From Raphanus sativus (Eukaryota; Streptophyta; Magnoliopsida; Brassicales; Brassicaceae), in NCBI RefSeq assembly GCF_000801105.2, contig NC_079518.1:21990800-22054799 (forward strand): a stretch of DNA of 64,000 nt. The letters are read 5' to 3'. Of this stretch, positions 22,044 through 36,030 are shown one piece after another. Each line of letters begins with the position of its first letter. The first letter of the stretch is position 1. The notes below the pieces were generated by a model. That model did no database searches, was not told the origin of the DNA, and saw nothing but the letters and a program-made list of their open reading frames with translations. The translations under genes and the position numbers were made by a program.

Positions 22044-23650
22044 GTAAGCATCTCTAACTTACCTCTAATTTTATACTCTATATTTTTGCTCCAGTTCATC
22101 TCTGCTTTCAACATTTCACTACTGAGAGCATTTCCGCCACTTCTATTTTGTTCTCATATACTCTATTTTTTTTTTTTTAAATCAGGTTTGTACATGAACT
22201 TCGAAAGCACGTAACCATTTTGAATGCGTATAATCATAGATATGAATAAATACGGATAGGATTTTTACAATTAAAAATATATTCATAATTGATTTAAAAT
22301 ATATGGAAATATATTATAAATCAAATAAATTTTAAAATTAATTAATAAAATTGATTTGGAAATATTATCCTTAATAAATGTCAAAAACAAATTAATGGCA
22401 CAATTTTTGAATAACAAGTCATGTAATATGTTGATTCTATGTAAATTTATAGTATATATTTTCTCTAATTCATTTCTATTTTCTTTGACGAAAAATATAT
22501 CTCTACTTCAACTATAAATAGAAAATATTATTTTACACCTATTGCATATTCATGAAACTCGATTTTCCTCAGCAAATAGATATACTTGTAAAAGTCATTA
22601 AACCTTTAACTTTTTTATTTATGACTAAAACAAATAAAATCAGTGCCATAATAGTATAAAGCATTTATTTATTAAAATAATAATATTATTTGTTATTTTT
22701 ATTTTATATTTGATGTTTAGGTTTATGCACACAAGTTAATTAATAAAACATTAAAATTTTATATTTTCTAAATAAAAAATCACTGATTATCTATCTAACT
22801 ACAATTTAAAAGATTAAAAAAACTGTAAAATATACAACATAAATGTTAATAAATATTATAATTGAAAACGTCATCCAAATTGAATAAAAGAGCTGCTAAA
22901 ACTTCAACTATTAAAAACAGAACAAATATTGTGTATTAAATCTAAGTGTAAAAATCAAATCTATGTTTGTTAAAAATATAGAGATCATTTTTAGATAAAA
23001 GTATATCCTTATTGATGGTTAAACCCAATGTTATTGTGTTTTCTATTTTTTACATGACATATATCATTTATCTGGGGTCAGATTATATATTAAAAAGGAA
23101 AATAAACAGGAAAATAGGAAAACTAAGATCATATATAAATTTATGTATTTAGATATTAAAAAAACATAATATTAAATGTCCAAATAAGCACAACAACTAT
23201 AATGTCAAAAATAAATATTATGAAATTTGATTTAAAGCTTTTCATTATTGTTTCTGAAATATTAAAATCAATTTTTTGTATTCATTGAATTAATAAAGCA
23301 TGTCATATATAGTTAGAGCATCCTTATTAAAGAGAAACTCTCAAGAGTCTCTTATATATATGTTTTTTACTAATATATATATATATATATTTCTTTTAAA
23401 TTTTAAATACAAACTATGATGGACCAATAAAGAAGGAATACATAAAGAATGAGCATTTTTAAAAAGTGTAGGGAGTTTCCAAATGTAGAAACGTTTCTCC
23501 TGTTTTTATTCATTCTCTTTCTTAACTAAATTTCATTATTTTTTAATGTGACATACTCCTTCTCCTGTTTTTTTTTTTTAATTTCACTAATCATGTTCTT
23601 TGTTGTTTTTTACTAAATGCTAAGCATTATTTTGTTCTTGGTGTTTACAG
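22044..23650 (+). other. intron 7 of the SABRE-like gene, 1.6 kb
   Basis: Very AT-rich and far longer than neighbouring introns, so it probably contains transposon debris. Near 23313 it has GAGCATCCTTATTAAAGAGAAACTC, a phrase related to short repeats near 14040. No coding sequence seen. The splice sites GTAAGC and TTTACAG at its ends keep the exon 7-8 join in frame. Confidence 0.5.
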
Positions 23651-26600
23651 TTTTGCTCGCAGTCATCACATGTGTTTGGGAATAACATTTCAAGTATAGA
23701 CACAGCCATTGATGTTGAACTTGGTGAACTGAATTTTCATTTGGCAGATGAGTACCAACAATGTTATAACGAACACCTTCCCGGAACAGAGCCAAACTCT
23801 GGTTTGTTGATGCATATAGAAAAGATTAGCTTGAATTGGGCAAGAGGAGGTTGCAGAAATGACTTAGTGCTCTCAGTAAGCGTGACTACAATGAGAATCT
23901 ATTTATCATACAAGCGTGTCGAATCTCTTATAACAAATGCTGTCTCCTTCGAAGCTCTCTTTAAGAAGTTATCTGTTTCAGGCGAAAGGACGAATGAGAC
24001 TGGAGGAGTGGAACCATCCCATGCACCTGAGAAAGAAACTAGGCTTGTGAACCTTACTCTTACACGTTTCATTGTAAATTTATGTGATGCTACAGGACTG
24101 GATAATACAGTTACAGATTCGGTCTCTCTTGAATTAACGTGGTTTAGCTTTTCTCTCAACAAGGATAAACACTCAACTGAAATGGAACTTTCAAGAGCGA
24201 AAGCCATCTACCAGCTCTATAGACCTTGTTCGAAGGTTACATTGTTTGATATGCACAACGCCAAGCTTACACGTCGATCTGTTAGGCTTGACGTTCATTT
24301 TCTATTAAGTGCTACTGACATATCGCTGGGTTGGGAACCTGACGTTCATCTATCTCTATATAGACTGTTTCTGCGTTTGAGACCAATCGTATATGCACAA
24401 ACTCTTGAAGATTATGAATGCATGTCCGGTTCTTCGGTTGACGAGGAGACGAGAAGGGAAATTTTCTTTGCTATTGATGTGGAAAGTTTGACGATATCAG
24501 CTAAGGTAGGAGATGGTGTAGAGGTTAAATTTGATGCACGATCAATTTTTACTGAGAATGCTTTCATAGGAATGCTTGTTGAAGAGCTTATGCTTGCTTT
24601 GAACGGATCTCGAGTGCTGAAAACTACAAGAATGCAAATATCAAGAGTCCCTACCGTCTCTTTGAATTTGTCTGATGATATAGTCCCTGTAAGGACAAGT
24701 GGTCCTTGGGACTGGGTAGTACAAGGCCTCGATGTCAATATTTGCATGCCATACAGACTTCAGTTGCGCGCCATAGCTGATTCGATTGAGGAGAAGTTGC
24801 GAGACTTGGAGCTCATAACTGCGGCTGAAGAAGAAAGCTTGGAGCCTAAGAATTCGATTCCAGGTTTTGGCCGGTTAAGGTTTTACATACGAAGGCTAAA
24901 CGCATATATTGAGGAAGAACCTATTCAGGGTTGGCTTGATGAACACTATCAGCTGCTGAAGAAAGAAACATGTGAGTTGGCTGTAAGATTGAAGTTTCTC
25001 GAGGATTTTATACAAAGAACTGGTCATAGAGGAGGAGTTGAAACAAGTAATGGGGAGGAAATTGATGTCCATGATCCTTTAGCTATTAACAAACTGAAGG
25101 AAGAGATTCAGAAACGGTCGTTTCGATCCTATTATCAAGCATGCCAGGGTTTAGTTCCAGAGGAGAGTTCAGGTGCTTGTAGAGAGGGATTCCAGGCAGG
25201 TTTTAGGTCAAGTTCTGCTAGAAACTCTCTTCTTTCGGTTTGCGCCACAGACTTTGATTTAAGCTTGACGGCAGTTCGCTACGGGGATGATGATGATGAA
25301 GCTGGTTTGATGGAAGTCTTGAGAAATATGGATCCTAGTTGTGAAGAAATAAGTGGAAGCAAGGTTAATATGAAAACTGGAAGCTTGATGGTTAAGTTAA
25401 GAAATTACACACTTCCTCTTCTCTCTGCCAGTTCTTGCAAATGTGAAGGTCATATAGTGACTTATAATCCCATAGCTCAACAGGTACATTATTATCTTGT
25501 TATTATTGAGATCTCTATTTACATCTCACTTGAATTATTTTTTAATTTTTTTTTGTAATTGTTTTCAGCCACAAATTTCCCAAGATGTCTTTGAAGGAAG
25601 TGGCTCTTCTCCACCGGTGAAGACATACTCGGATTTGAGCCTATACTTTGAACAAGGGGAAGTTTCTTTTGGAGTTGGATATGAACCAGCTTTTGCAGAC
25701 ATTAGCTATGCAATCACAGTGGCTCTGAGTCAAAGGAATCCATGTGCCCCACAGGTGTCTAAAGAGGAACGAAGCTTACCTTGGTGGGATAATATGAGAA
25801 ACCACGTTCATGGCAATATATCTTTATCTTTTTCTGTATCGTCCAAGTGGAATGTTCTTGCTACAACAGATCCATATCAGAGTGAAGATAAACTCCAAAT
25901 AGCGACTGGTCCTATTGAATTTCATCAGTCAGATGGTCGTGTGGTTGTTAATGCTAGAGACTTTAAGATAAAGTTGAACAGTCTTGAGAGTTTGATAAGT
26001 CGACAATCTCTAAATGTTCCAGGCGGCAACTCTAGAGTTGCATTTTTCGAAGCCCCGGTGTTTAATCTAGATGTTACAACGGACTGGGAATGCGAGCCTC
26101 GGAGTTCTTTGAATGTTCTTGATCCGCTCAGATCAGCATCACTCTCGCTTGGATGTCATTTATCCCTTAGACCCAATGACAAGAATGAGATCTTGTCTCC
26201 TACATCACCAACAATGAATCTTGGAGCACAAGATTTGGTATGGATACTCAAATTCTGCAGTATGTATAGTGATCCTCCGAACAAGTTACATTCTTTCTCC
26301 GGAAGGCCTAGGTTTGGAGTCCCAAGAGTTGTCGTAGTATCTGAAGGCTTATCTCTAGATCAGGTGATGACGGAGTTTATGGTCCGAGTTGATGCCACTC
26401 CTTTTCTAATTAAGTACACGCCTAGTGACCTTGACGACCCTGCCAAAGGATTGATTTTTGATATTAAGAAGCTAAAATACGAATTATGCTATAGTCGCGG
26501 GAAGCAATATTATACATTAGAGTGCAAGCGGGATGCACTTGACCTTGTATATCAAGGTCTTGATGTTCATGTGCCTAAGGCTTTTATTAAAAAAGATGAG

Positions 26601-29600
26601 CACAAGGGGGATGAGAAGAATCGTGATGCAGGGTTTCTATTGTCTTGTGATTACATTACAATTAGAAGACAGGCTCCAAAAGCTGATATTAAAAGACTAT
26701 TGGCATGGCAGGAGGCTGGAAGAAGTAATCTGGAGAGTGATGAACATATACAATCAGATACTAGTGATGGTGATGGATTCAATGTAGTCCTTTCTGACAG
26801 TTGTCTTCGGGTCTTTGTTTATGGTCTCAAACTCTTATGGACGATAGAGAACAGGGATGCTGTTTTCTCTTTTGTTAGTGGAATATCGAAGGTCTTCGAA
26901 CCTGCTCAACCTTCTCCTTCTCGTCAGCATACACAGAGGAAGATTCTTGCACGAAACCAAGAAAATCAAAAGGAAATTTCAACATCTTCTGCAAGCTCTA
27001 GAGAAAGCCAAACAGTTAGTATGTGTTCATCTTATTTTGCTCATTTTAACACACTTGCTTTTAAAATGAGGAAAATTTTAAAATTTTGTGTATTAACACA
27101 GAGCAAAATAATTATTTTGGCTATTAGTGGATATCAAAAGAAATTTTAGTATTCAAAAATTTAACGGAATTTCATTGGAGTATTTTGTAGAATTTTCTTT
27201 TTCTAAATGAACTCCGCAAAGAATATTATTAACTGTTGACACTGATCTATATCCAGCTAAAGTTGAGACTAGTGGATCTGATGAAGAAGGCACTAGTCAC
27301 TTCATGGTGAATGTCATTGAGCCACAGTTTAATCTTCACTCAGAGGAGGCCAATGTAAGTAATCACATGCGTTGGAATGTGCATTCAACAGCATTGCCTA
27401 TTTTAGAGCGTGGTAACATATAGTTAACCAACAAAATTGGCGCTGTTATTGCTTTGGGTATAAGGAGTTTGTTTACTTGTTGATAAACCTTACTTTGATG
27501 GATACCAGGGTCGCTTTCTGCTGGCTGCCGGTAGTGGTCGTGTTATAGCACGATCATTTCAATCTATTATGCGTGTTGGTGCAGAAGTAATCCAGCAGGC
27601 TCTAGGCACAACAATTTTACAGAGTCCAAAAAGTATTCCTGAAATGACATGGACACGATTGGAATTTTCTGTGATGTTAGAGCATGTGCAGGCCCATGTT
27701 GCTCTAACTGATGTTGATCCAAGTGCTGGGGTGCAGTGGCTCCCAAATATTCGCAGACGGTCACCAAAACTGAAGCGTACTGGGGCTCTACTTGAAAGGG
27801 TTTTCATGCCTTGTTACATGTACTTGCGGTATACCAGACACGATGGTCTATCCCCGGATCTGAAGGTAACACAATCTATTTATAGTTTTTGCTAGAAAAC
27901 TAGTAGGTTTCTTGAATCTCTACTCTGTTTCAACGAAGTTATCGAGTCCTAATTCAAAGCAACATCCAAAAAAGTAGGCAAAAAATAAAGATATAAATGA
28001 TAATATAGCACTACTAATTGAAAGGAATGGTATATTTTTGGGTTCTTTATAGTGGGGTTCTATGAACCACGTACGAGTTTTGCATTGCTTGTTAGGAGTA
28101 GTTCAGTTGAAGTACACATGATACCAATGCATCGTGTAACTAAAGAAAATGGGTTTCCTTCGATTCTAATTGTCTTTCTACACAAGCAACCTAATTACTG
28201 TTTCCTTCCTAATTAATTCTTATTTATTTATGAGCACGATAATTATCCAGTACAGGTAACCAACAAAAAAAAAAATCTTATTTATGACCTTACAGGTGAA
28301 ACCACTAGAAGAGATCACTTTTAATTCGCGGAACATAGCAGCTTACAATGACATCTCGACAGTTCCAAGTTATGATGGACGTTTTGACCATCCTTCTCTT
28401 TCCTGCAACGTAAGTAACGAAACCTGAATAAACTAAAGGCACGACCACTTTCATTTTCTTCTTCTTTGTAGTTACTAGCTTAAAATTAGCACAAATAAAT
28501 TTTAGAATCCATATCTATTCTAAAGCCACCATTTCAACTCAATGATTAGTATGGGTAAACTTCAAAAACCTGTTTTCTCTTTGTTTTGTAAACATTTTCT
28601 AGCATTAAAAGGGAGTTCTTTTTATGAATTAGGCCTCACAAAAGTAGTCTCCATTTTCCAACTGAAGATGATGATATTGATGACGAGATCGATGAAGTAG
28701 TTCCATACGGAATTGAAGAAGTAGAACTTGCAAAAATCAACCTTGAAGAGAAAGAGTGGAAGCAAAGGTTGCTTCTTGATGATATTCGAATATTGTCTCA
28801 TCATTCCGATAATATGGAAGATACGCATGTAGAGAAAAAAAGTGACTTGTGGATGATTAGTACCAGAAAATCCATACTGGTAAGTCCCTACGTACGGAAT
28901 GATGTTTATTTAGATGTTCTATCATGATATATTGTGAATAAAAGTACAAATTTTCTTCATTTCAGCCCTTAATATTTCACATAACCACCAACCAAACTAA
29001 TGTCCAAACTTTAATTTTTGAATTTTCATAGATTTGTCTTCATGATTCTTTGTTCATGCTTCAACTTATTTCATTACTAAGTGATGTGCATGCAACCATT
29101 ATATAGATACCAACCTGTTTTCTTTTGTATGGGTTTTGTTTATATTCATGAGAGTAATTGCAGTTCTTGTTGGTGTGATTTAGGTGCAAAGACTAAAGAA
29201 AGAACTCTTATATGTAAAAAAGTCTAGAAAGACGGCTTCTGCATCTTTAAGAATTGTGGTGCAGAAGGCTGCAAATCTGCGACTGATGGAGAAGAACAGA
29301 AGTGCACCATATGCTATGCGCATTTCCTTGGAAATTAATGAGGTTGTTTGGTGCATGCTTGTAGATGGTAGAGCCTTTGCTGAAGCAAAGATAAATAACA
29401 TGGTAAATTTATGCATCATGTTTAAGTATTCACCATCATATATATCCTGATTACTCTTTATACAAATGGGATGTTTTAAGAGAAACATCAATTTAGAATC
29501 TTTCTCAGTCTTCTCAGTTGATTTCTGAATCAGTCCGTTGCATTATGTAAAAAAAACCAGTATATATTTAACTGGATTTATATATGCAGACTTATGACTT

Positions 29601-32001
29601 TGATAGAGATTACAAAAACATTGGTGTTGCTCGATTCACCACCAAGAGCTTTGTTGTTAGGAACTGTCTGTGTAATGCAAAGTCGGATGAGGTTTTATCA
29701 GCATGGAATCCTCCAGCCGAGTGGGGAAAGTATGTTTTCCTTGCTTGTTTATCTATCATGCCTGTATTTTTTTCATATATTACATGATCTGCAAGACATT
29801 TATAATGGTTCTTAATTTTTTTATATATATAAATGATGCTTTCATAGTTGCATTGGAAAAAATATTGATTGTTTAAGAGATATGAAAGGAACCATAGGGC
29901 CACAACTATGAACCTTATGAAGTGTGCTTCATCTTCTTACCACATATGATGTGCAAGTGTGCTTCATCTTTTTACCACATATGATGTGCAAATGCAATGT
30001 AATTCTGTTTGCAGGAAATTCATGCTACGTGTGGATGCAAAGCAGGGAACACCAAAAGATGGAAATCCTCTTGACCTTTTTCATGTAAGTATCTTCTGTT
30101 CCTTTTTTACCATTTGTTACTGGATTTTCAAAAGTGTGGACTGAAACATGCTAATAGCTGTGACTCTTGTTTTCAGTTTATGACTTTATTTGATATTTTT
30201 AAATGAACTGTCTTCTCTTGTTGTGTAAGTTTCCATATCCTTTTGATAGTATCTGTCATTCTTTTAGATGGAGATTTACCCTCTCAGAATCCATTTGTCA
30301 GAGACAATGTACAAAATGATGTGGGAGTACTTCTTCCCAGAGGAAGAGCAGGATTCACAAAGGCGACAGGTCAGAACTAGCATCACAATTTAGCATGTAG
30401 ATGAAAATCTGATTAAAAATTCAAGTATACATAAAATCCTATTTGCTTAAATTTGTGTATTGCAGGAAGTTTGGAAAGTATCGACAACAGCTGGTTCAAA
30501 ACGTGTAAAGAGACGGTTAGAAAGTCATGAATCTTCTAGTTCTTCTGCTGTAGTACAGTCACAAAGCAATGTTGACTGTGTTCAAGTAGGATTTCATCAT
30601 AGTTTATACGTCAAAGTTTTGAATGAAATTTCACCATTCGTTTTCAGAATTTACTTGAATTCTATTTGCAGAAATCCAATATGTTAGACGTTAGGTCTAC
30701 CGCTGGTGGTTCAGCTGATCAGGAACTGAGACGAACATCTTCTTTTGACAGGAGTTGGGAAGAAAGTGTGTTATCTTCCAATGACCAAAAAGGGGAGTCC
30801 TCTAGACAGATGAATCTCAAAAACGCAAAAACTGACAAGTCTCCCAGCTCTTCTCGTAGTGAAAAGAAGGCCAGAAAAAAACAAGTGGAGGTGATAAAGA
30901 TTTACAACATTAAAATAAGTCAGGTGAGTTGACTAGTTTCTACGACTGCATTGGAACTTTAAGGTCAGAGTTTGGCTTATTCAATCGGTTTTATCTCAGG
31001 TGGAACTTCTAGTTACCTATGAGGGCTCAAGATTTGTCGTAGAGGACCTCAGATTGTTGATGGATAAATTTTCTCTTGATGAGTTTGCTGGGACCTGGAG
31101 GGGACTTTTTGCTCGTGTTAAAAAACACATAACATGTGGAGTACTGAAGTCTGTTATTGGAATGCAGGTAAGATTTATCAATTGTGCATTTTTGCTTTAT
31201 TGAAGTCATTATGAGTCTAGTTATCCAGAAACACTATGCTTCTGAATGATGATTAGTTTCTTCCAAATCAAAATTTCAGGGGAAGAAATTCACATACAAA
31301 TCACAAGAGAATGCCGAGTCTTCTGACGATGAACTTAAACTAAGTGACAATGATGAAAGTGGTGTTTTAACAAGAAAAATATATGATGAAAGTGGTGGAG
31401 CTGGGGATAATTTTGTAACTTCTGTTCGAGGACTCTTCAATACCCAAAGACGAAAGCCTAAAGCATTTGTCTTAAGAACTATGCGAGGTGAAGCAGATAA
31501 TGACTTCAACGGGGAGTGGAGTGACAGTGATGTTGAATTTTCTCCTTTTGCCAGGCAGTTAACTATAACAAAGGCTAAGAGGCTCATCAGACGACATACT
31601 AAGAAATTTCGTCCAATTTCTGAAAGAGGTTAGTAGAAACCATCAATGCTTTTCACATATCTTGAAAATTCCAAGCCATTTATCTATTTCCAATCAATCA
31701 GGACTAATTAAGTCCTATGGATATAATTATTTTTCATGGCCTTGTAGAACATCTTAACTCTCTTAGAAAGTGATCTTTTAGTTTTATAGTTAAGGATCCT
31801 AGTGGTTTTGTGGTATATGTTCAGAGTAATTTTATTCTCAGTCTGTTTGTTTCCTGCTCGACTCAGCTTTCTGACTTGTTTTTCTTCTTAGGTTCGATGT
31901 CCCAACAAAGAGAGTCACTTCCATTATCTGTAAGAGAGACCGATACGTCTGAAAGTTCTTATTCAAGCGAATCTTCACCGTATGAAGATTTTTCAAGATA
32001 A

Positions 32002-32579
32002 AAATAAAATAGATGTTGTTAAGACTAAAAGTCTGCAAGTAAATGTATTCAATAGAGATACACGGTTGCACAAGTCATATTGAGATAACGTGGCAGAATG
32101 TGGTTTTTTTACCTAATCAATTATTTATATTTTGGAACAATTAGTTGAATATCCTTAATGGAAGCCTTAATTAGCCAAATGCCAATGATGTGAAGTAATT
32201 GATTTGGATGATGTTTTTTTGGTGTTGGGTTGACGAAAATACCCCTCTGTGTATGTGACACATTAATTGTCTGGACTGACACAACATGTTTGGCAGGTTA
32301 CTTTCTGCAGTGTATTTTTTTTATTTTGACAACATTTTTGGTAGCTTTTTGTAGGAAGATGTTTAAGTTAGCGATTAAGAAAAATGCTTAGCGGTACATA
32401 TATATTTTACACCTATTTTGGAAAGACCTGATAAAATTGTTAGAGACAAAATGATTATGAAGAATAAAATCGTAAATCTATAATAGTAATTTTATGAAAA
32501 AATAAAAATTTGATAAACACTTTTTTCTCGGTTTATGATGAACAATTTTAGAACTAATAAATAAATGCGCCCGTCAAAC
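32002..32579. other. 3' flank of the SABRE-like gene
   Basis: AT-rich sequence directly after the stop codon, expected to hold the 3' untranslated region and polyadenylation signals. No other feature recognised. Confidence 0.4.
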
Positions 32580-33470
32580 ATGTTATAAATTTTGTTAGCG
32601 AGTTAATAAAATGTGTAACATATTTCACATTTTGTTAACATTGAATACTACTTGTTAACACATATATTATCCATTTCATATTTAGAAGACTAGAATCATA
32701 ATCAATCACATACATATGTTAAATTATATGTTAGCAGGCTATGTGTATAGTTAACGGCTGATGATATTGACTAATATGTAATAAAATTTGTTAGCGAGTT
32801 AACAAATTGTATAGCATGTTTCACATTTTTGTTAACATTGAATTCTACTTCTTAACATGTAAAAGAAAATTTATTAGATTATATTTTGTTATAATACATT
32901 AAACAAATCAATAACTTAATAATACACTATATAATTTAGTATCATTTACCAAAGTTAACACACTATGAAATTGACTATTAAGGTTGTTATAATTTTTGTT
33001 AGCGAGATAAAAGACTATGTTACATGATACGCATTATGTTAACGTTGAATACTACTTGTTAACATGTTACAAATTATATTATCGAAGTAATAGATATAAT
33101 AAAATAGATGAAAAATTGATAACCATTACACAAATCATTAAAATAGATGAAAAAGTTGATTATAATTAAAATAGATGAAAATTTGATAATCATTAAACAA
33201 TTTTTTATCAGGTTATTTTATTATAATACATTAAACAAATAAATAACTTAATAATACACTATATAATTTATTTACAAAAGTTAACCCACTATGAATTTGA
33301 CTATTAAGATTGTTACAAATTTTGTTAGCAAGTTAACAGACTATGTTACATTTTACGCATTATGCTAACGTTGAGTACTACTTATTAACATGTTACAAAT
33401 TATGTTATCGATGTAATCAAATATAACTGACCAAAGTTAGTAAAATAGATGAAAAAGTTGATAATCAGAA
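32580..33470. repeat. degenerate tandem repeat, four copies
   Basis: A motif beginning TTTGTTAGCGAGTTAA and running through GTTAACATTGAATACTACTTGTTAACA starts near 32594, 32788, 32995 and 33317. The last two copies share a longer module that includes AATAACTTAATAATACACTATA (32909 and 33240). Spacing is 190-320 bp and the copies are diverged. No coding potential. Its origin is unknown. Confidence 0.7.
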
Positions 33471-35121
33471 GTAGTCAGATATTTGAAACTATGAATCTGG
33501 TTCGTAAGTGATGAGAGATGAAAGAAAAAAAGGAAAGAAAAAAGATGAATAATAAAGAGAAAAAAACAAAAGAGAACTAAAAAAGAATGAGAATTATCTA
33601 ACAGATAGAAGAAGGAATATGATATACGACAGAGTAACTCCAGCTCTAAGGGAGTAGCCTGGAGGGCTATTAGATGTAGGTTGGTGTGGCAGAGGGGTAA
33701 AATCGTCCAATGAAAAAGGTTTATGAGATTAAGGGTAGATGGTTAATTAGAGATTGATTTAGGTGCATTCTTACCAATTTCTCTTATATTTTCCATAAAA
33801 ATGTATGTTATTGGAGTGCAGCTCTAAATATTATCATTTTTAGGTGCAAAGCTCTAATATAGATACATACAGAGTGTGGTTTTTTTTTTGGTTCAAAACA
33901 GAGTGTGGTCTTTTTATCTAATCAAACTTTTATTTTTTTTTTCCATAAATAAAATATTAATTTCACAAAGATGAAATTTTGTGTGCATACAGAAAAATTT
34001 CCAAGAAAATTTTATAAAAATAACTGCATTTGTTAAATTATTATTACTAAACCGATAATCACAATAAATAATGTATTTATGAATTTTTTAATATAATCCT
34101 CAAAATGTGCAAAAACACAAAAATATATTTATGAAACTAAAGTATTACAGACTAGCATTTCCAACGCTCAAAATCCTCTTTTCAAGTTTTAAGTAATACA
34201 AAATATTTTTTTATTGAGTTAAGTTATGTAATAAATTTTGGATGTCTTTTGAAAAAATTAACAAATGATAGATGGTCATGTGAATCTTTCGGTAGAAAGG
34301 GAGGTTTTTACGGTTATGTTTTTAGATACAATTTTTATCCTCTCTCTTCTTTATGCATTTGTTTTTATATTTTACAGAAATTGCCGTGTATACACCTAAA
34401 CCAACCTCTATTTTAAAATATACCCATAATTTTTTTAACCAATTTTTTTTTCTATTTTACCCTTACCATATACCTTTTTCTACACGATATATCTTCTGAG
34501 TTGAGTGTTACGGCACACAACATTTCATCAGTCTAAGCATTAATTCAACCTCTAAACAACATATTTTCAATTCATTAATTCATCCTTCTTTTATCCAGAA
34601 ATTTCCTCATTTCTTTCCCTAAAATAAAAACCCTAGTCAAAGATAGTGCTTAGATTTCTTAATCATAGATTCATAGGATGGAAGAAATCAACCTCCTTCA
34701 AAAGTGTTTGCAGATGACGAGGAACTGACTGGTGAACGAGTCAGCCATCATGATAGTGCTCTTGATTGAAACTCACTCCTCAGGTGGTGTTGATCAGTGC
34801 ACGGCAATCACTCCTTCTGTCCTCCCAGTAGCTGCAAAATAGTTTGCCGTTAAGTTCTACAACACCTTTTCAAAAACGTTTCAGATTAATGTGGTTTTTT
34901 TACCTAGATTTTTTTATTTTTCCTGGTTTTACTTTTTACAATATCATTATCAGATTTTATATTTGGCATATGCTTTTCTTGCCTTCTCGAGTTTCAATCA
35001 ATATTAGGTATCAACTAACAACATTGGACCCATGCGTGATGATGTTGTGAGACTTAAATGACAAACAATCCACTCATCAGCTAACATTTTAATTACCAGC
35101 TACCATACCTAGGTAACATAT
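33471..35121. other. intergenic spacer with transposon debris
   Basis: No intact gene. A short frame starting with the ATG at 34678 is closed by stops after about 16 codons. Purine-rich low-complexity sequence lies at 33510-33610. I see no complete element here. Confidence 0.4.
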
Positions 35122-35129
35122 ATCGTGCC

Positions 35130-35682
35130 TAGGCCTGGGCGTTTTTACCTCAACCCGAAATACCTACCTAAACCCGAACCGAAAAAACCAAAACCGAATC
35201 CGAACTGCTATAAAAAAATATCCGAACGGAACTTATGAGCTTAGTACTTTTGGGGTTTGGTTAAAATCCGAATCGAACTGAAATCCGAACTAGGATCCGG
35301 TAATATCCGAAATTAGTTAAATATGTTAATGTTTTATATATTTTAAGGTGATTTAGATATTTTAAAGTATTTAAAATATTTTTGTAGTTTGTTTAATTTT
35401 TTATTTTGAATACGTTTTAGCTAATTTAGATATTTAACTAATTTAATTAGATTTGTAAAAAATTTATATATTTTGAAAAAAGAAATTGTCAATTTTTGAA
35501 GTTTAAAAAATATTTTTGAACGATTTTAAACATTGGTTACATCCGATCCGAACCAAACCCTGAAGGAATTGAACCGAACCGATCTAATGATTAGTAAAAC
35601 CCGAATGACACTTCTGAGCATAACACCAAAAATCCGAATCACCCAGACCGATACCGAATGGCCCACTGAATGCTCAGGCCTA
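35130..35682. mobile_element. hAT-type MITE, 553 bp
   Basis: Terminal inverted repeats TAGGCCTGGGC (35130) and GCTCAGGCCTA (ending 35682) match at 10 of 11 positions. They are flanked by an 8-bp target duplication with one mismatch, ATCGTGCC (35122-35129) and ATCATGCC (35683-35690). Eight-base duplications and TA-G termini are typical of hAT elements. The interior is AT-rich with repeated CCGAACC phrases and has no transposase, so it is non-autonomous. Confidence 0.8.
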
Positions 35683-35956
35683 ATCATGCCTATAATAAAG
35701 CAAGAGTGTCCTTATTTTAGACATGTGGTCATATTGATGTACATAACTGCTAACAAATGACTTATCAGATAACATTCACAATAGCAACTAACAATCCCTG
35801 CGGAGGCCTATTTATATATGGGTTTGAGTATCTAATAGACTGTAACTTTTCTTTCAAGTTGCTAATCCACTACCAAATCAGATTAAAAAAAAATATTTAT
35901 CTACTGTAAGTATGTTTCATGCATGTTTGTTTACACAAAGAACTTGGTATTTTTTA

Positions 35957-36030
35957 GTCAACCTGAACTATACACATCGTGCTGTTTTCTTCTTGGGCTT
36001 TGTAGTAATGCGTATTTCATACTGAAACTA
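35957..36030. repeat. truncated copy of the 4.7-kb tandem unit (left edge)
   Basis: About 70 bases starting CAACCTGAACTATACACATCGTG match 44163-44229 inside unit 2 (and near 39237 in unit 1). They are joined directly to the start of unit 1, so an earlier neighbouring unit was deleted down to this fragment. Confidence 0.75.

Larger units (their letters stand above)
16520..32001 (+). pseudogene. SABRE/KINKY POLLEN-like gene (bridge-like lipid transfer family), frameshifted
   Basis: Twenty-two exons with GT-AG borders and consistent phase: 16520-16590, 19674-19773, 20116-20284, 20746-20906, 21099-21269, 21359-21436, 21792-22043, 23651-25483, 25569-27018, 27257-27354, 27509-27865, 28296-28409, 28633-28879, 29184-29402, 29590-29729, 30015-30084, 30268-30369, 30466-30585, 30672-30923, 31000-31167, 31280-31628, 31892-32001. 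The N terminus has one membrane segment (residues about 5-23), as in SABRE/KIP, large proteins of tip growth and cell expansion placed among bridge-like lipid transfer proteins. In exon 12 an extra T near 28343 shifts the frame relative to the family phrase TMTSRQFQ. The shifted frame stops at 28645-28647, leaving about 1620 residues. Removing that base gives 2209 codons, against about 2600 aa in A. thaliana SABRE. Two family segments, in exons 3 and 8, appear deleted. A sequencing error is the alternative. Confidence 0.82.

Noticed and set aside
34678..34840. ATG-started short frame (MEEINLLQKCL...)
   Set aside because: Closed by a stop after 16 codons and not rescued by splice sites.
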